A DNA stretch of 52,984 nucleotides, from positions 1-52,984 of the forward strand of contig JANQEQ010000068.1 in NCBI GenBank assembly GCA_028278245.1, read 5' to 3'. Below are positions 1 through 10,391 of this stretch, one piece after another. The stretch is from Phycisphaerales bacterium. Lineage in GTDB: Bacteria; Planctomycetota; Phycisphaerae; Phycisphaerales; SM1A02. Made by a program: the position numbers and the translations under genes. The notes beneath the pieces were generated by a model. It did not search any database, had not been told where the DNA came from, and saw nothing but the letters and a program-made list of their open reading frames with translations. How positions within the stretch are numbered: the stretch's first letter is position 1; every line of letters begins with the position of its first letter.

Positions 1-1419
1 GGTCTCTTTGGCTCACCGACCGGAGATCCGGACCGTCTCACTCGTGCGGAACTTGTCGATCAGATCGTGAACATCATCCAGGAGAATGTGGATCCGGAAG
101 GATGGCGAGATCTCGGAGGCGACACCGGCAGCCTTCAGGAACTCAACGGCAATCTCATCATCACCAACACGCCTCGCAATCATCGCAACATAGAAGGTTT
201 ATTAGCTCAGCTCCGAGAAATCCGCGCCCTGCAAATCAATATCGAATGCAGATTCCTTGATGTTTCAACGGATTGGTTCGAGCAGATCGGCGTTGATCTG
301 GATCTGTATTTCAATACGAACAACAATTTATTCCAACAGGCAAGAACTGCTGATCCGTTGGCTCAACTTGGTGATTTCTTTGATGATACCGGCCGACTCC
401 GAAATCCACTGATCTATGACAGCCCCTCGCTTACCAACTTCCCCGCAGCGGGCGCTGGTGGTGGAGCGGGTGGAGGAGCTGCCGCCCCAGTTGGTGATGA
501 ATTTGATGCCAATGCTGTTGCCTATGGTGCGGCTTTTGGAGTTCCAGCTGGCGCTCCCCCGACCGATATCACCTATATCACAACTCCGGTGGGCGCTCCA
601 ATCAGAAATACGGGTGGATTTACCCCCATTGGGATAACCCAGAACAGCTTTGACGTTCTGGATACGATCGCTGGTTTGACTGATATGGGATCGGTGTTGA
701 CTTCTGCAGCTCCAGCACTCTCCTTCGGGGTGCAGTTCCTGGATGATATCCAGGTTGATTTGCTCATCGAAGCAACGCAGGCGGATCGTCGTTCAGTCGT
801 GCTAACTGCCCCGCGCCTGACCTTTTTCAATGGGCAACGAGCCTGGGTTGCCGTGGTGGCAAGTTCCACTTATGTCGCTGGCCTCACTGCGATCACCGGT
901 GATGCATCGGGAGCATTTATTCCGCAGTTGGATGTTCTTCGCGAAGGTTTTGTTATCGATATCGAAGGCGTCATCTCATCAGATCGTCGTTACGTCACGA
1001 TGACAGTTATCGCTTCTTTGGCACAAAACGGTAATTCCGAGCGAACGGCAGACTTCGGTGGTGCTGCCGGTGGTGGAGGTGCTGCCGGTGGTGGGGGTGC
1101 AGCGACCTTCGGTGGCACCATCCAGCTTCCCACGATCGACCTGTCACTCGTACAAACCACAGTATCTGTACCTGATCGCGGAACGATCATGCTGGGTGGT
1201 CAACGGAGCGTTTCAGAATTTGAAACCGAAACTGGTGTGCCCGTACTCTCCAAGATTCCGTTTATCAACCGTTTCTTCACGAACCGAATTACCAGTAAAG
1301 CAGAGCAAACACTACTGGTATTGATCAGACCGGAAATCATCATCCAGCAGGAGAACGAGGATCTTCTCTTCCCCGGATTGTCCGATACGCTGGGTGGTTC
1401 ATCAGGATACTTACAGTAA
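1..1419 (+). CDS. Secretin (type II/III secretion GspD family), 3' part of gene
   Basis: The reading frame is open to the first base of the window, so the gene starts upstream and only about 470 C-terminal residues are visible. A GTG at 67 is unlikely to be the true start because coding sequence continues in front of it. The visible part has an N-domain-like segment (ITNTPRNHRNIEGLLAQLRE), a long linker with Gly/Ala-rich loops, and the secretin core ending in VPVLSKIPFINRFFTN and QTLLVLIRPEIII. These are the hallmarks of the outer-membrane pore domain of GspD/PilQ-type secretins. By family it would form a multimeric outer-membrane channel for type II secretion or pili. Two Gly/Ala loops (about codons 148-160 and 352-370) are low-complexity insertions. 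The system cannot be assigned without the upstream genes. The family is clear; the specific subtype is not. Confidence 0.85.
   Translation, partial: GLFGSPTGDPDRLTRAELVDQIVNIIQENVDPEGWRDLGGDTGSLQELNGNLIITNTPRNHRNIEGLLAQLREIRALQINIECRFLDVSTDWFEQIGVDLDLYFNTNNNLFQQARTADPLAQLGDFFDDTGRLRNPLIYDSPSLTNFPAAGAGGGAGGGAAAPVGDEFDANAVAYGAAFGVPAGAPPTDITYITTPVGAPIRNTGGFTPIGITQNSFDVLDTIAGLTDMGSVLTSAAPALSFGVQFLDDIQVDLLIEATQADRRSVVLTAPRLTFFNGQRAWVAVVASSTYVAGLTAITGDASGAFIPQLDVLREGFVIDIEGVISSDRRYVTMTVIASLAQNGNSERTADFGGAAGGGGAAGGGGAATFGGTIQLPTIDLSLVQTTVSVPDRGTIMLGGQRSVSEFETETGVPVLSKIPFINRFFTNRITSKAEQTLLVLIRPEIIIQQENEDLLFPGLSDTLGGSSGYLQ
1060..1104 (+). repeat. Short in-frame tandem repeat (18-nt unit, about 2.5 copies) in the secretin gene
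   Basis: Two adjacent 18-nt units (ggtgctgccggtggtggA/G) occupy 1060-1095 and a partial third follows. They encode GAAGGG repeats in a loop of the secretin. Copy number could vary by slippage without shifting the frame. Confidence 0.6.
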
Positions 1420-1613
1420 TTCACCGGGATCTCAAATACCACCAACTTCTCGAGCAGACAAGGACAGTTTCCCACCGATATGTCAAGAGGATGGGTGCAT
1501 CTTTGATCTTGTCCAGAAGACTTGTTCAGGGGGACTTCGATGGAGATTCTGTTGCTTTCTTGCCATCTTCCGACGATACTGTAGGTGAAAATAACTGAAC
1601 ACGGAGTATTCTC

Positions 1614-1973
1614 ATGGCATCGACAGCATCCCGTTTGCGCGTCACCGAGAAAGATGACATCACGCGGATTGAGTTCGTGGATCGCAATATCCTGGATGAG
1701 GCAAATATCCAACGCATCGGCGAAGAGATCAGTGAGATCGTCGATGCTCAGTCTCACCCCAAGCTCCTGATCAATTTCAGCAATGTCGACCACCTCTCCT
1801 CGGCTGCGCTGGGCACACTCATCACTATCAACAACAAGATCCGAAGCAAAGATGGCCAAATGAGACTGGTCAACATTGACCCTCAGATATACGAAGTATT
1901 CGTGATTACAAAACTCAATAAGCTCTTCCAGATACACGATACGATTGAAGACGGCGTGGCCAGTTTCACATGA
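1614..1973 (+). CDS. STAS-domain anti-sigma factor antagonist (SpoIIAA/RsbV-like)
   Basis: This 119-residue protein is a single STAS domain: beta strand LLINFSNVDHLSSAALGTLITI followed by the C-terminal helix and strand. The Ser pair at residues 62-63 (HLSSAALG) sits where SpoIIAA/RsbV antagonists are phosphorylated by their partner kinase. The ATG at 1614 is preceded by cacggag, a usable ribosome site about 10 nt upstream. It lies 34 bp before a HATPase gene of the RsbW/SpoIIAB type in the same direction, so the two probably form a partner-switching pair. By family it would cycle between a free and a kinase-phosphorylated form in the cytoplasm. The regulated sigma factor or output protein is not visible here. 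Confidence 0.85.
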   Translation: MASTASRLRVTEKDDITRIEFVDRNILDEANIQRIGEEISEIVDAQSHPKLLINFSNVDHLSSAALGTLITINNKIRSKDGQMRLVNIDPQIYEVFVITKLNKLFQIHDTIEDGVASFT

Positions 1974-2007
1974 TTTGAGCCTGTTCGTTTCAGCGCCTGC
2001 TCTCGGT

Positions 2008-2439
2008 ATGTTGGATAATTGCAACTCCAATGAAGTTTCTGAAAAGCGATGCTATCGTTGCGCATCTCGCGAGGATGTCGAATTAGCCCAGAACACAATC
2101 ATCGAGACAATTACCGAATGCGGATACGATCAACCTGCCTGCTTTGCGATTCGACTGGCTCTGGAAGAAGCGGTGAACAACGCTGTCAAGCACGGCAACC
2201 GTGGTTATGCTGATAAAACGGTTGCGCTCTCATGCCAGATTGGCAAGTCTCAGGTGGTTATTGATGTCGAGGATGAAGGGGCGGGTTTTGATCCGGCATC
2301 AGTTCCAGATCCGACCAGGACTGAGAACGTCGAAATCCCGGCGGGAAGAGGCATCATGCTCATGCGCGCGTTTATGACCGACGTGGAATTCCTTGAAGTA
2401 GGGAATCACGTGCGCATGACCTACAAGCGCTCTGGGTAA
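2008..2439 (+). CDS. RsbW/SpoIIAB-like serine-kinase anti-sigma factor (HATPase_c)
   Basis: A 143-residue GHKL ATPase with the N-box (ALEEAVNNAVKHGN), the G1 box (VEDEGAGFDP) and a G2-like stretch (GRGIMLMRAFM). These are the motifs of the small histidine-kinase-like ATPases that phosphorylate STAS antagonists and bind sigma factors. I chose the first ATG, at 2008. A TTG at 1945 would overlap the STAS gene by 29 bp and cannot be excluded. The domain begins only around VELAQNTIIETI, so the choice does not affect the fold. With the STAS gene just upstream it forms a two-gene partner-switching module, closed by a strong hairpin terminator. Confidence 0.85.
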   Translation: MLDNCNSNEVSEKRCYRCASREDVELAQNTIIETITECGYDQPACFAIRLALEEAVNNAVKHGNRGYADKTVALSCQIGKSQVVIDVEDEGAGFDPASVPDPTRTENVEIPAGRGIMLMRAFMTDVEFLEVGNHVRMTYKRSG

Positions 2440-2482
2440 CAAAGAACCAGGTAGCGTCCATCAATCCCACACTGGATAAGAA

Positions 2483-2508
2483 AAACACCTCAGAGAACTG
2501 AGGTGTTT
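2483..2508. terminator. Bidirectional intrinsic terminator
   Basis: A perfect 11-bp stem (aaacacctcag / ctgaggtgttt) with a 4-nt loop lies between two convergent genes: the HATPase gene ending at 2439 and the minus-strand protease gene ending at 2541. The A-run and T-run on either side suit termination in both directions. Confidence 0.85.
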
Positions 2509-2540
2509 GTATTTCACTGGATTGATCAGCCTAATGGGAA

Positions 2541-5500
2541 TCAACCGGGATCCGGGAAAATCCATTCATCAGAAGTCTCCAGATTGATCCAGTCGTACCG
2601 GAATTCATAGGGTGCAGAAGTCTGTCCGCCAATACCACCTTGATTACCACCACCACCGAGGCCGTAAGTCCAATTGCGAATAAGAACTCGATTATCACCG
2701 CTACGAACATATCCTGAGGCGTTGGCGGCGTCATGGAGGAACAGCAGGTCTTCTCCTGCTGGGGGAGCTTCAAAGAGTGTGCCGATATCAATAAACACCC
2801 ATCTCCCGGTATTCCAGTTATACAGTTCGGTGATGAGCAAAGAGTATTGTCCTGGATAAGTTGTTTCAATGGTGACTCTCATCGAGTTGACTATAGGATC
2901 AACCGTGTGTGCGGTAACCAGGATATCGGTGATTTGACCAGTGGCGAGATATCTCGCTTCTGCTGCCGGACCGCTCACGCCTCCCGTACCGCCTCCCGGG
3001 CCGCCACCACCGCCTGGAGATTGACCTCGTTCGGTGTAGAGTGATTCAAGTGTGTAGTACTGGTTCTCAGAGCGTTTGATCGAAAAACGTGAACCAAAAA
3101 TATGCGTGCCCCGCAGAATCTGGATCTCGTCAATCAACGGAGAACCATCGAATCCCATAAACTGTTCATTCAAAATTTCAGAGGCAATGCTGTTAAAGTT
3201 CCCGGCAACATCGGGGAATGGACCAACACAGAATGGTCCAAGATCTTCATTCATATCCAAACTGCATTGATCGCCAATACCTTTATCGAAACCACCAAAG
3301 GGAGGGGGGGCGAATGGATCGTAGTCGCAGTATGCGGCCATTGCGCTGCGCAAGACCTCCGGGTGAATTGGTTGACCGTAAAATTGTTTGGCAAGTCCCT
3401 GGAAGCAGGCGACCAGGCCCGCGATTTGAGGTGCAGCTGCGCTTGTGCCGCTGAAGTTAATTCTATAATTACGGTTTGTACCGTTGTTTCCACGCCAGAG
3501 ATCTATTCCACCAGTTGTTGCAACATTTCTTCCCCACCCGCATATGTGGACTATGTTACTCTGATCTGGATCAGGATCGACCGCATAGTTGCTGAATGAT
3601 GCACGATACCAGGGGTAGCCGGGTGAGCAGGCACCGACTACCATTCCACCACTATCTTCTAGAGCCTCAGCCTGACCGAGATCTTCACATTCATTGCCCG
3701 CAGAGACACAGCAGGTGATGTATGAATCACTAGCCAATCTGATCAGCATCCAGGTGTCCTGCTCATTATTGAGATTCCAATAGGGATCGCCCGGTCCGTA
3801 TGAGCAGGAAATAACATCCCCGGGATCTAATGTATCGATCGCGTTGAGCCACGCGGTTTGTTCACGAGGACCTTCCTCTACCGATGTGATGGGGAAGAAA
3901 TGTAATTCCGCCTCAGGAGCAATTCCCGTGACACCCTTTCCGTCATCAAGTGCTCCAATGATCCCCAGGCAGGAAGTCGCATGATCGGGATCCGTGATCT
4001 CGGGAATGAGAATCATCGTTTGTCCGGGCTCAACAGTGACGTTGTAATCCTCGTGATTTGGGTAACAAGCCCATTCGATCACGGCCACCTTGATTGTCCG
4101 GCCCCGCGTGAGATTCCCCTGACCTAACGCATCAACACCGTAAACTTCAAGCAGCTCCTGGCCCAAGCCATACAGTCCTCCGTAAGGATCGGTGGGATCT
4201 TCCAGATAATATCCTTCTCCCGTGTACCCATCGAATATAAATCCGATGATTGGAATGTAGGGTACCATTGCGGGCGGGATGGGATTCCACGGACCAAGTG
4301 TTAGATAGCCCTGATGATCTTCTAAATCTGGTGTCGCACCGCCACTTGGGATTGTAGAACAGCCATCCAACGCTGCCTGAACACACACACCATCCCAGTC
4401 GTCTGTGCAGCAGTAAGCCGTGGCGGGGAGTGCGCATACCAGTACGCAGCAGGCTGTATCATTACACCCTGGTCCGACATGAGATGTAAAGCAGTCACCA
4501 CTGAGTGGTGTGTAACAGGGGCCGCTTCCGCCTGGAGGGTTATCGCAGTGCATATTGGCGAGGGCGACACAATACTGATCCCAAACCCCGAATGTCGGGC
4601 TATCAGGATCACAGCAGTCTGCATAGTATTCACAAACTGTCTCACAGCACTCTTCATCCTGACAGTAAGCCCAGTTGTAGGGATCCGTGCCTAGGGTGTA
4701 GCAGTCGCTGAGGAATGCCAAGGATGATCCACAATCATAGGTGCAGTCAGCGTCGTCGCAAGTTGTAGCAGTTTCATCAAAGAAATCATCAGTGGGCGGG
4801 GGAGGGAAGGGCACAGGCATGGTATCGCACCTGTCATAGGTCATCACTTCGCATTCGTCCCATTCTTCACCGAAACAGCAGGCTCTACATTCCCCACGAG
4901 TTGGATTTCCGAATTGGCAGGATGATCCATCACCCTGGTAGACTCCGTCTGCTTCAGCACACTCAACGGCCGTTAATCCTTCCGTACATGCAGCCGAGCC
5001 TCCACCAGTGGATTCAATACAGCAGGCTCCCGAACCCCGTGTATCATCTTCGTTTTCGCCGACGGATTTCTTTGCCTCAAATACAATCCACTCGACAGTG
5101 TCAAGTTCATTGAGCAGTTTCCCAACCTCAAGAAGATTGCCTTGCGCCCCTTCCAGAATCAGCATGCCACCAAGATCGGGTTGTGCTCGGCCGCTGAGTC
5201 TTGCCGCCCGCTCTTGAACTCGATCAAGCACTACCTGAGATTGATTGAACGCGCTCCTGACTCGCAAACCATATCGATCGATGATCTCCTGTGCATTGAC
5301 AAGAGGGCTTCGAGTGAGCGACTGGATTCTTGATGATGTCAACACGCGGGCTTGTACTTCATCATTGAATTTAATAATGATTCTTCCAGTTGCCTGCGAA
5401 GGAAGGATCAGTGCACCAGTGGGTGTTTTGGGTGGCTTGGCGCGAGGTCCAAGCGAGGTCTGCTGGTTGTCTGATATCCGTTCTGCGCTGGCGGGGCGAT

Positions 5501-5579
5501 CGGTAGGTTCTGCCAGGCACATGCTGGTGATCAAGAGCAAGCAGGCGATTTGTCCAAGTGTTCTTTTTATCGTCATCAT
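2541..5579 (-). CDS. Secreted Cys-rich subtilisin-like (S8) protein with Asp-to-Glu at the catalytic Asp
   Basis: The protein has 1012 residues. Residues 1-23 are a signal peptide (ending SMCLA). Residues 65-172 resemble an inhibitor-type propeptide. Residues 185-410 are a Cys-rich segment with repeated CC and GxCC motifs. The S8 catalytic domain spans about 495-760. The His region is DHATSCLGIIGA (His533), the oxyanion Asn is in SAGNE (Asn629) and the nucleophile is in GTSAAAP (Ser713). The strand that normally carries catalytic Asp (VAVIDTG) reads VAVIEW, with Glu502. The C-terminal 250 residues form an exported beta-rich region with two Gly-rich linkers. The start ATG at 5579 follows ggagaagg, a good ribosome site. 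It is probably exported; activity is uncertain because of Glu502. It stands alone, convergent with the STAS/HATPase pair. Confidence 0.8.
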   Translation of the reverse strand: MMTIKRTLGQIACLLLITSMCLAEPTDRPASAERISDNQQTSLGPRAKPPKTPTGALILPSQATGRIIIKFNDEVQARVLTSSRIQSLTRSPLVNAQEIIDRYGLRVRSAFNQSQVVLDRVQERAARLSGRAQPDLGGMLILEGAQGNLLEVGKLLNELDTVEWIVFEAKKSVGENEDDTRGSGACCIESTGGGSAACTEGLTAVECAEADGVYQGDGSSCQFGNPTRGECRACCFGEEWDECEVMTYDRCDTMPVPFPPPPTDDFFDETATTCDDADCTYDCGSSLAFLSDCYTLGTDPYNWAYCQDEECCETVCEYYADCCDPDSPTFGVWDQYCVALANMHCDNPPGGSGPCYTPLSGDCFTSHVGPGCNDTACCVLVCALPATAYCCTDDWDGVCVQAALDGCSTIPSGGATPDLEDHQGYLTLGPWNPIPPAMVPYIPIIGFIFDGYTGEGYYLEDPTDPYGGLYGLGQELLEVYGVDALGQGNLTRGRTIKVAVIEWACYPNHEDYNVTVEPGQTMILIPEITDPDHATSCLGIIGALDDGKGVTGIAPEAELHFFPITSVEEGPREQTAWLNAIDTLDPGDVISCSYGPGDPYWNLNNEQDTWMLIRLASDSYITCCVSAGNECEDLGQAEALEDSGGMVVGACSPGYPWYRASFSNYAVDPDPDQSNIVHICGWGRNVATTGGIDLWRGNNGTNRNYRINFSGTSAAAPQIAGLVACFQGLAKQFYGQPIHPEVLRSAMAAYCDYDPFAPPPFGGFDKGIGDQCSLDMNEDLGPFCVGPFPDVAGNFNSIASEILNEQFMGFDGSPLIDEIQILRGTHIFGSRFSIKRSENQYYTLESLYTERGQSPGGGGGPGGGTGGVSGPAAEARYLATGQITDILVTAHTVDPIVNSMRVTIETTYPGQYSLLITELYNWNTGRWVFIDIGTLFEAPPAGEDLLFLHDAANASGYVRSGDNRVLIRNWTYGLGGGGNQGGIGGQTSAPYEFRYDWINLETSDEWIFPDPG

Positions 5580-5902
5580 GAAACCTTCTCCGCATCAGAG
5601 CCGACGGGCGTTGTCGGGTAGGTATACACACATATCCGCAGCCCAAGGCAGGCGGTTGCTCCACCCATATTTACTTAGAGCACAAAATCGTGCTCCTCTG
5701 TCCATTAATCCTACACGAACATACAGATAGTTCAATTTCTTCTGCTCATTCTCGGCCATGAATTTTGTGTATTTTGGGTGAATGATCAGAAATCTCAGGG
5801 ATTCCCCCTGGATCGAGTGGTAAACCTGACAAAGAAGCCCGTCAATATGACGGGCTTGGGGCTTATCTGGTGCTGGATCGCATCGATAAATCTTGCGGTG
5901 TA
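5580..5902. other. 323-bp intergenic region between rpoC and the S8 gene
   Basis: It holds the rpoC terminator near 5830-5857 and the ribosome site of the S8 gene at its left edge. I see no credible gene. The leader of the S8 gene must carry its promoter, but no convincing -35/-10 pair stands out. Confidence 0.5.
5830..5857 (-). terminator. Intrinsic terminator after rpoC
   Basis: A perfect 10-bp stem (aagcccgtca / tgacgggctt) with a 3-nt loop. On the minus strand it is followed by ctttg, 46 bp beyond the rpoC stop. The T-run is short but the stem is strong. Confidence 0.75.
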
Positions 5903-8900
5903 TCAAATGTCCACGACGGGTGTTTGCGTGTCGGTGGGTGCCATGACCTCCACAACACTGGGTGCTCTTTCAGCACCCAACGCTTCAGCGGCTTCAGCAG
6001 CCTCGGAAAGCATGATTTCCTCATCATCGAGTTCGGAATCAGGCAGTTCGACCAGTTTCTTGACCCGCATTTTGATGTACCGATCAAATCCCGTGCCGGC
6101 TGGAATCAAGTGACCCAGAAGAACATTTTCCTTCAGGCCTCGGAGATCATCGACTGCTCCACGCAGCGAAGCTTCGGTGAGCACCTTGGTCGTTTCCTGG
6201 AAGGATGCACCGGACAGGAATGATTCAGCCTGCAGAGATGCCTTGGTAATTCCAAGAAGCAACGTTTGAGCCGCAGCAGGTTTCCCCCGCTTGGTTTTTG
6301 CAGGCTTCTTGCCATCTGCCTCTGCCAATGCGTTGGACCTTTTCACCTCATCTTTCTCAACCAGCGTATTCACCGGTAGGTCCGTATCACCGGGATCAGA
6401 GATGATCAGAGATTTGGCAATGCGATTATTGCATTCCCGGAAGTTGAATTTATCAATAATCTCGTTCGGCAGAAGTTCCGTATCACCGGGATTCAGCACC
6501 ATCAGCTTGCTCAACATCTTGCTGAGAATAATTTCGATGTGCTTATCAGAGATGGGAACGCCCTGCGCTCGGTACACATTCTGCACTTCATCTGTCATGT
6601 AGGAGAACAGTGCCTCCTCGCCACGGATTCGCAGAATATCAGCGGGAATAAGCGGTCCTTCGGTAAGTGGATCGCCGGCGATGACATTATCGCCGGTATG
6701 CACCAGCAGGTGCTTACTCTGGGGAACGTGATGGTCGTGTTCGATTCCGGCATCAGAGATGACGCGAATCGTCATTTTACCTTTTCGTTTATCCGAATGA
6801 AGTTCCACCCTGCCCGAGATTTCTGCGGTCACAGCTGGGTCTTTGGGAGTGCGCGCTTCAAAGATCTCTGTAACCCGCGGCAAACCACCGACAATATCTG
6901 CAGATCCGGCGACTTCCTTGGGTTGTCGGGCCAGCATTTGGCCGATTTTGATCTCCTGCCCTTCTTTGACCTCGATACGTGCCTTTGCCGGGAGGTGGTG
7001 GAAGTCGAGGATCGTACCGTTTTCATCCTCGATGTTGATTTGAGGGTGTTTTTCGCCCGTATGCTCGATGACGATCAGTTCCGTTTCACCGCTCTTGCTT
7101 TGCTCCTGACGGACGGTTTCATCGAACACAATATCTTTGAAGCGAATGATGCCGGTTTTCTCCGCCAGAATGGGGGTACGGTGCGGATCCCATTCCACGA
7201 GTATCTGACCCTTCTTGACCTTGGTACCGGGTTTGACTTTGAACTCAGAACCATAGGGTACCTTGAATTTTTCAAGTTCCCGTTTTCGATCGTCCAGCAG
7301 AGCAAGCTCCGCATTACGCTTCAGGGCAGTGAGGATAACTCTGTCGCCGATATCAACCTCAACTTCGTTGCAATCACGAAGTTCAACAAATCCGGTATGT
7401 CCTGCCTTGTAATTTGTTTCAACCAGACCGCGCGAAGCAACGCCGCCGGTATGGAATGTCCGCATCGTAAGCTGTGTGCCCGGCTCACCAATGGATTGTG
7501 CCGCAATCGTACCAACCGCCAAGCCTTCTTCGACGAGCTGGCCGGTGGACATATCCATGCCGTAGCACAATGCGCAGGTGCTATTGGGAGTGTCACACGT
7601 CAGAGCACTTCGCACCTGGACTGAATCTACGCCCAGCTTCTCCAATTGCTTGGCGATATCCAGTGTGATGAGTTGATTCTCTTCGACAATCAGTGCATCG
7701 GTGATGGGATTGCGGATCGTCTGGCGGCTCGTGCGGCCGATGATAATCTCGCTCAGCGGGACGTCGATTTCTTCACCCTTGTAAATCGCCCGTTTGGGTA
7801 CGCCGCGCTTCGTGCCGCAGTCATGCTCATTGATGACGACTGACTGGGCGACATCGTAAAGCTTGCGGGTGAGGTAGCCTGAGTCAGCAGTCTTCAATGC
7901 CGTGTCAGCCAGCCCCTTCCGCGCGCCGTGAGTGGAGGAGAAGTACTCCAGCACGTTGAGTCCTTCGCGGAAATTTGCCCGAATCGGAGTTTCAATAATC
8001 TCGCCGGAAGGCTTGGCCATGAGTCCACGCATACCTGCAAGCTGTTGCATCTGGCTGATGTTGCCTCGTGCTCCTGAGGTTGACATCAGATACACAGGGT
8101 TGAGATAACTGTGTCCATCTTCAGATTCGATCGGGAATTCAAGGCCGGTATGAGGATCGCGGCGATCTTTCTCCAGAGTTTTCACCAGTTGTTTGGTGAT
8201 CTGTTCCCGGCAATGAGCCCACAGGTCAAGCAACTGATTATGCCTTTCACGCTCAGTGATTGCACCAGCGTCGTAAGCATTCTCCACTCGATCGACCTTT
8301 TTCTGGGTCGCATCGATAAGTTCATACTTTGTCGCTGGAATACGAAGATCCGTGATGCCGATGGAAAGACCGGAAACGGTGGATGTTTTGAAGCCGATTT
8401 CCTTCATGTCATCCAGCAGTTGGAGTGTGGCCGGCCGCCCGAGTTTTTCATACACATCGTCGATGACGCGGCTGCAACCCTTTTTCCCCAACACGCAGTT
8501 GAAGAAAGGCATGCCGTTGGCAAGTACATCACTGAAAATAACGCGTCCAATGGTTGTCACTATTCGACGGTTGGCAGGAATTGGTTCGACCGGTCCGGAC
8601 TCGGAGTTGACTACTTCATTGAAACGTTCCAGTCGAACGACGATCCTTTCCTGCAGGCTGATACGACCCATGTCGTGGGCCATGATTGCGTCAAATGAAT
8701 TGCGGAACACCGGCAGTTCATTGAGTTCTCGTTTATCTTCTTTTTCATCGCAATGGGTGATGAAATACACACCCATCACGATGTCCTGACTGGGAGATAC
8801 CACCGGACGTCCATTGGCGGGGCTGAAGATATTGTGAGTCGACATCATCAGCGTGTGTGCTTCTGCCTGCGCTTCCAATGACAGGGGCAGATGCACCGCC

Positions 8901-10285
8901 ATCTGATCGCCGTCAAAGTCTGCGTTGTACCCCGTGCAAACGAGGGGGTGAATCATGATGGCGTTGCCTTCCACCAGCACCGGTTCGAAGGCCTGGATAC
9001 CCATTCGGTGTAGAGTGGGGGCGCGGTTGAGGAGTACCGGATGCTGGTAAATCACCTGCTCCAGAATGTCCCAGACTTCCGGATCGCGCCGTTCCAGCAT
9101 GCGCTTGGCACTTTTGATTGTATCAGCCAAACCGTGCTCTTTGAGGCGGCGGATAATAAACGGCTGGTAGAGTTCCAGCGCGATCTTCTTCGGTAAACCA
9201 CATTGCCACAGGTTGAGTTCAGGTCCGACCACGATGACCGAACGGGCGGAATAGTCAACACGCTTGCCCAGCAGATTCTCACGGAATCGGCCCTGCTTGC
9301 CCTTGATCATATCGGTGAGTGATTTCAGTGGTCGATTGCTGCTTCCCAGCACAGGTCGGCGACAGCGGCCGTTGTCAAACAGGGCATCAACTGCCTGCTG
9401 CAACATGCGTTTCTCGTTGCGAATGATGACCTCCGGGGCGTTGAGGTCCATCAGTTTTTTCAGGCGATTGTTCCGGTTGATGATTCGTCGATAGAGATCG
9501 TTAAGATCAGAGGTAGCGAAGTTACCGCTCTCCAACAACACGAGTGGTCGCAGGTCGGGAGGGATGACCGGAATGGCATCAAACACCATCCAGGCCGGGT
9601 CGTTTTCGCTGAAACGAATGCGCTCAACAATCTGGAGGCGTTTGGATAAGTCCTTGATTTTCTGTTTGCTGCGACGTGTGGACAGCTCGTCCCGTAGTTC
9701 AAATGAAATTTCAGCCAAATTGAACTGAGAGAGCAACTCACGAATCGCATCGGCTCCCATCATGGCGGTGAAAGCGGATGATCCGTGCTTCTCCACCGCA
9801 GCGCGGTAATCATCCTCGGTGATGACCTGTTTGTATTCCAGATCTGTCGTGCCGGGATCGGTAACCAGGTAGTCCTGGAAATAAATAACCTTTTCCAGGT
9901 CGGCAGTTTTCAACTCCAGCAGCGTTCCCAGACGGCTGGGGAGGGCTTTGAAGAACCAGATATGCACGACCGGGGCGGCCAGATTAATGTGCCCCATACG
10001 CTTTCGGCGGACGCGACTGTGCGTGACCTTGACGCCGCAGCGGTCGCAGATAATTCCCTTGTACTTGGTGCCTTTATATTTCCCACAGGCGCACTCGTAG
10101 TCCCGTTCCGGTCCGAAGATGCGCTCACAGAACAAGCCATCCTTTTCCGGTCGGTACGTGCGATAGTTGATTGTTTCCGGCTTTTTGACTTCCCCGAAAC
10201 TCCATGAACGGATGTCATTGGGGCTGGCCAGAGTGATCTTCACCGATCCGAAATCATTGACGCGATCATATACGCTTTCAGCCAT
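5903..10285 (-). CDS. rpoC: DNA-directed RNA polymerase subunit beta'
   Basis: A full-length beta' subunit of 1460 residues. The first zinc site is C65, C67, C80, C83 (YECACGKY ... [10 protein letters not shown]). The catalytic Mg motif NADFDGDQM at 454-462 carries the three Asp residues (456, 458, 460). The second zinc site is near [11 protein letters not shown]. The bridge-helix/trigger-loop region ([18 protein letters not shown]) is intact. I start at the ATG at 10285; a TTG two codons upstream is in frame but unlikely. It is the last gene of the rplK-A-J-L-rpoB-rpoC order on the minus strand, 106 bp after rpoB, and ends at a terminator. It forms the core enzyme with RpoB and RpoA. Confidence 0.98.
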   Translation of the reverse strand: MAESVYDRVNDFGSVKITLASPNDIRSWSFGEVKKPETINYRTYRPEKDGLFCERIFGPERDYECACGKYKGTKYKGIICDRCGVKVTHSRVRRKRMGHINLAAPVVHIWFFKALPSRLGTLLELKTADLEKVIYFQDYLVTDPGTTDLEYKQVITEDDYRAAVEKHGSSAFTAMMGADAIRELLSQFNLAEISFELRDELSTRRSKQKIKDLSKRLQIVERIRFSENDPAWMVFDAIPVIPPDLRPLVLLESGNFATSDLNDLYRRIINRNNRLKKLMDLNAPEVIIRNEKRMLQQAVDALFDNGRCRRPVLGSSNRPLKSLTDMIKGKQGRFRENLLGKRVDYSARSVIVVGPELNLWQCGLPKKIALELYQPFIIRRLKEHGLADTIKSAKRMLERRDPEVWDILEQVIYQHPVLLNRAPTLHRMGIQAFEPVLVEGNAIMIHPLVCTGYNADFDGDQMAVHLPLSLEAQAEAHTLMMSTHNIFSPANGRPVVSPSQDIVMGVYFITHCDEKEDKRELNELPVFRNSFDAIMAHDMGRISLQERIVVRLERFNEVVNSESGPVEPIPANRRIVTTIGRVIFSDVLANGMPFFNCVLGKKGCSRVIDDVYEKLGRPATLQLLDDMKEIGFKTSTVSGLSIGITDLRIPATKYELIDATQKKVDRVENAYDAGAITERERHNQLLDLWAHCREQITKQLVKTLEKDRRDPHTGLEFPIESEDGHSYLNPVYLMSTSGARGNISQMQQLAGMRGLMAKPSGEIIETPIRANFREGLNVLEYFSSTHGARKGLADTALKTADSGYLTRKLYDVAQSVVINEHDCGTKRGVPKRAIYKGEEIDVPLSEIIIGRTSRQTIRNPITDALIVEENQLITLDIAKQLEKLGVDSVQVRSALTCDTPNSTCALCYGMDMSTGQLVEEGLAVGTIAAQSIGEPGTQLTMRTFHTGGVASRGLVETNYKAGHTGFVELRDCNEVEVDIGDRVILTALKRNAELALLDDRKRELEKFKVPYGSEFKVKPGTKVKKGQILVEWDPHRTPILAEKTGIIRFKDIVFDETVRQEQSKSGETELIVIEHTGEKHPQINIEDENGTILDFHHLPAKARIEVKEGQEIKIGQMLARQPKEVAGSADIVGGLPRVTEIFEARTPKDPAVTAEISGRVELHSDKRKGKMTIRVISDAGIEHDHHVPQSKHLLVHTGDNVIAGDPLTEGPLIPADILRIRGEEALFSYMTDEVQNVYRAQGVPISDKHIEIILSKMLSKLMVLNPGDTELLPNEIIDKFNFRECNNRIAKSLIISDPGDTDLPVNTLVEKDEVKRSNALAEADGKKPAKTKRGKPAAAQTLLLGITKASLQAESFLSGASFQETTKVLTEASLRGAVDDLRGLKENVLLGHLIPAGTGFDRYIKMRVKKLVELPDSELDDEEIMLSEAAEAAEALGAERAPSVVEVMAPTDTQTPVVDI

Positions 10286-10391
10286 GGTCAACTCTCAGCT
10301 TTCCGCTTCCAGTAAACTGCCTTCATAAAGTGGATGAGCATGTGTCGGCGGGTTTATTTTTTCCCGGCCGATCAACAACACTCAACCGTTA

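Noticed and set aside
1200..2030. Long minus-strand frame across the secretin end and STAS gene
   Set aside because: It lies opposite two well-supported genes and shows no protein-family features.
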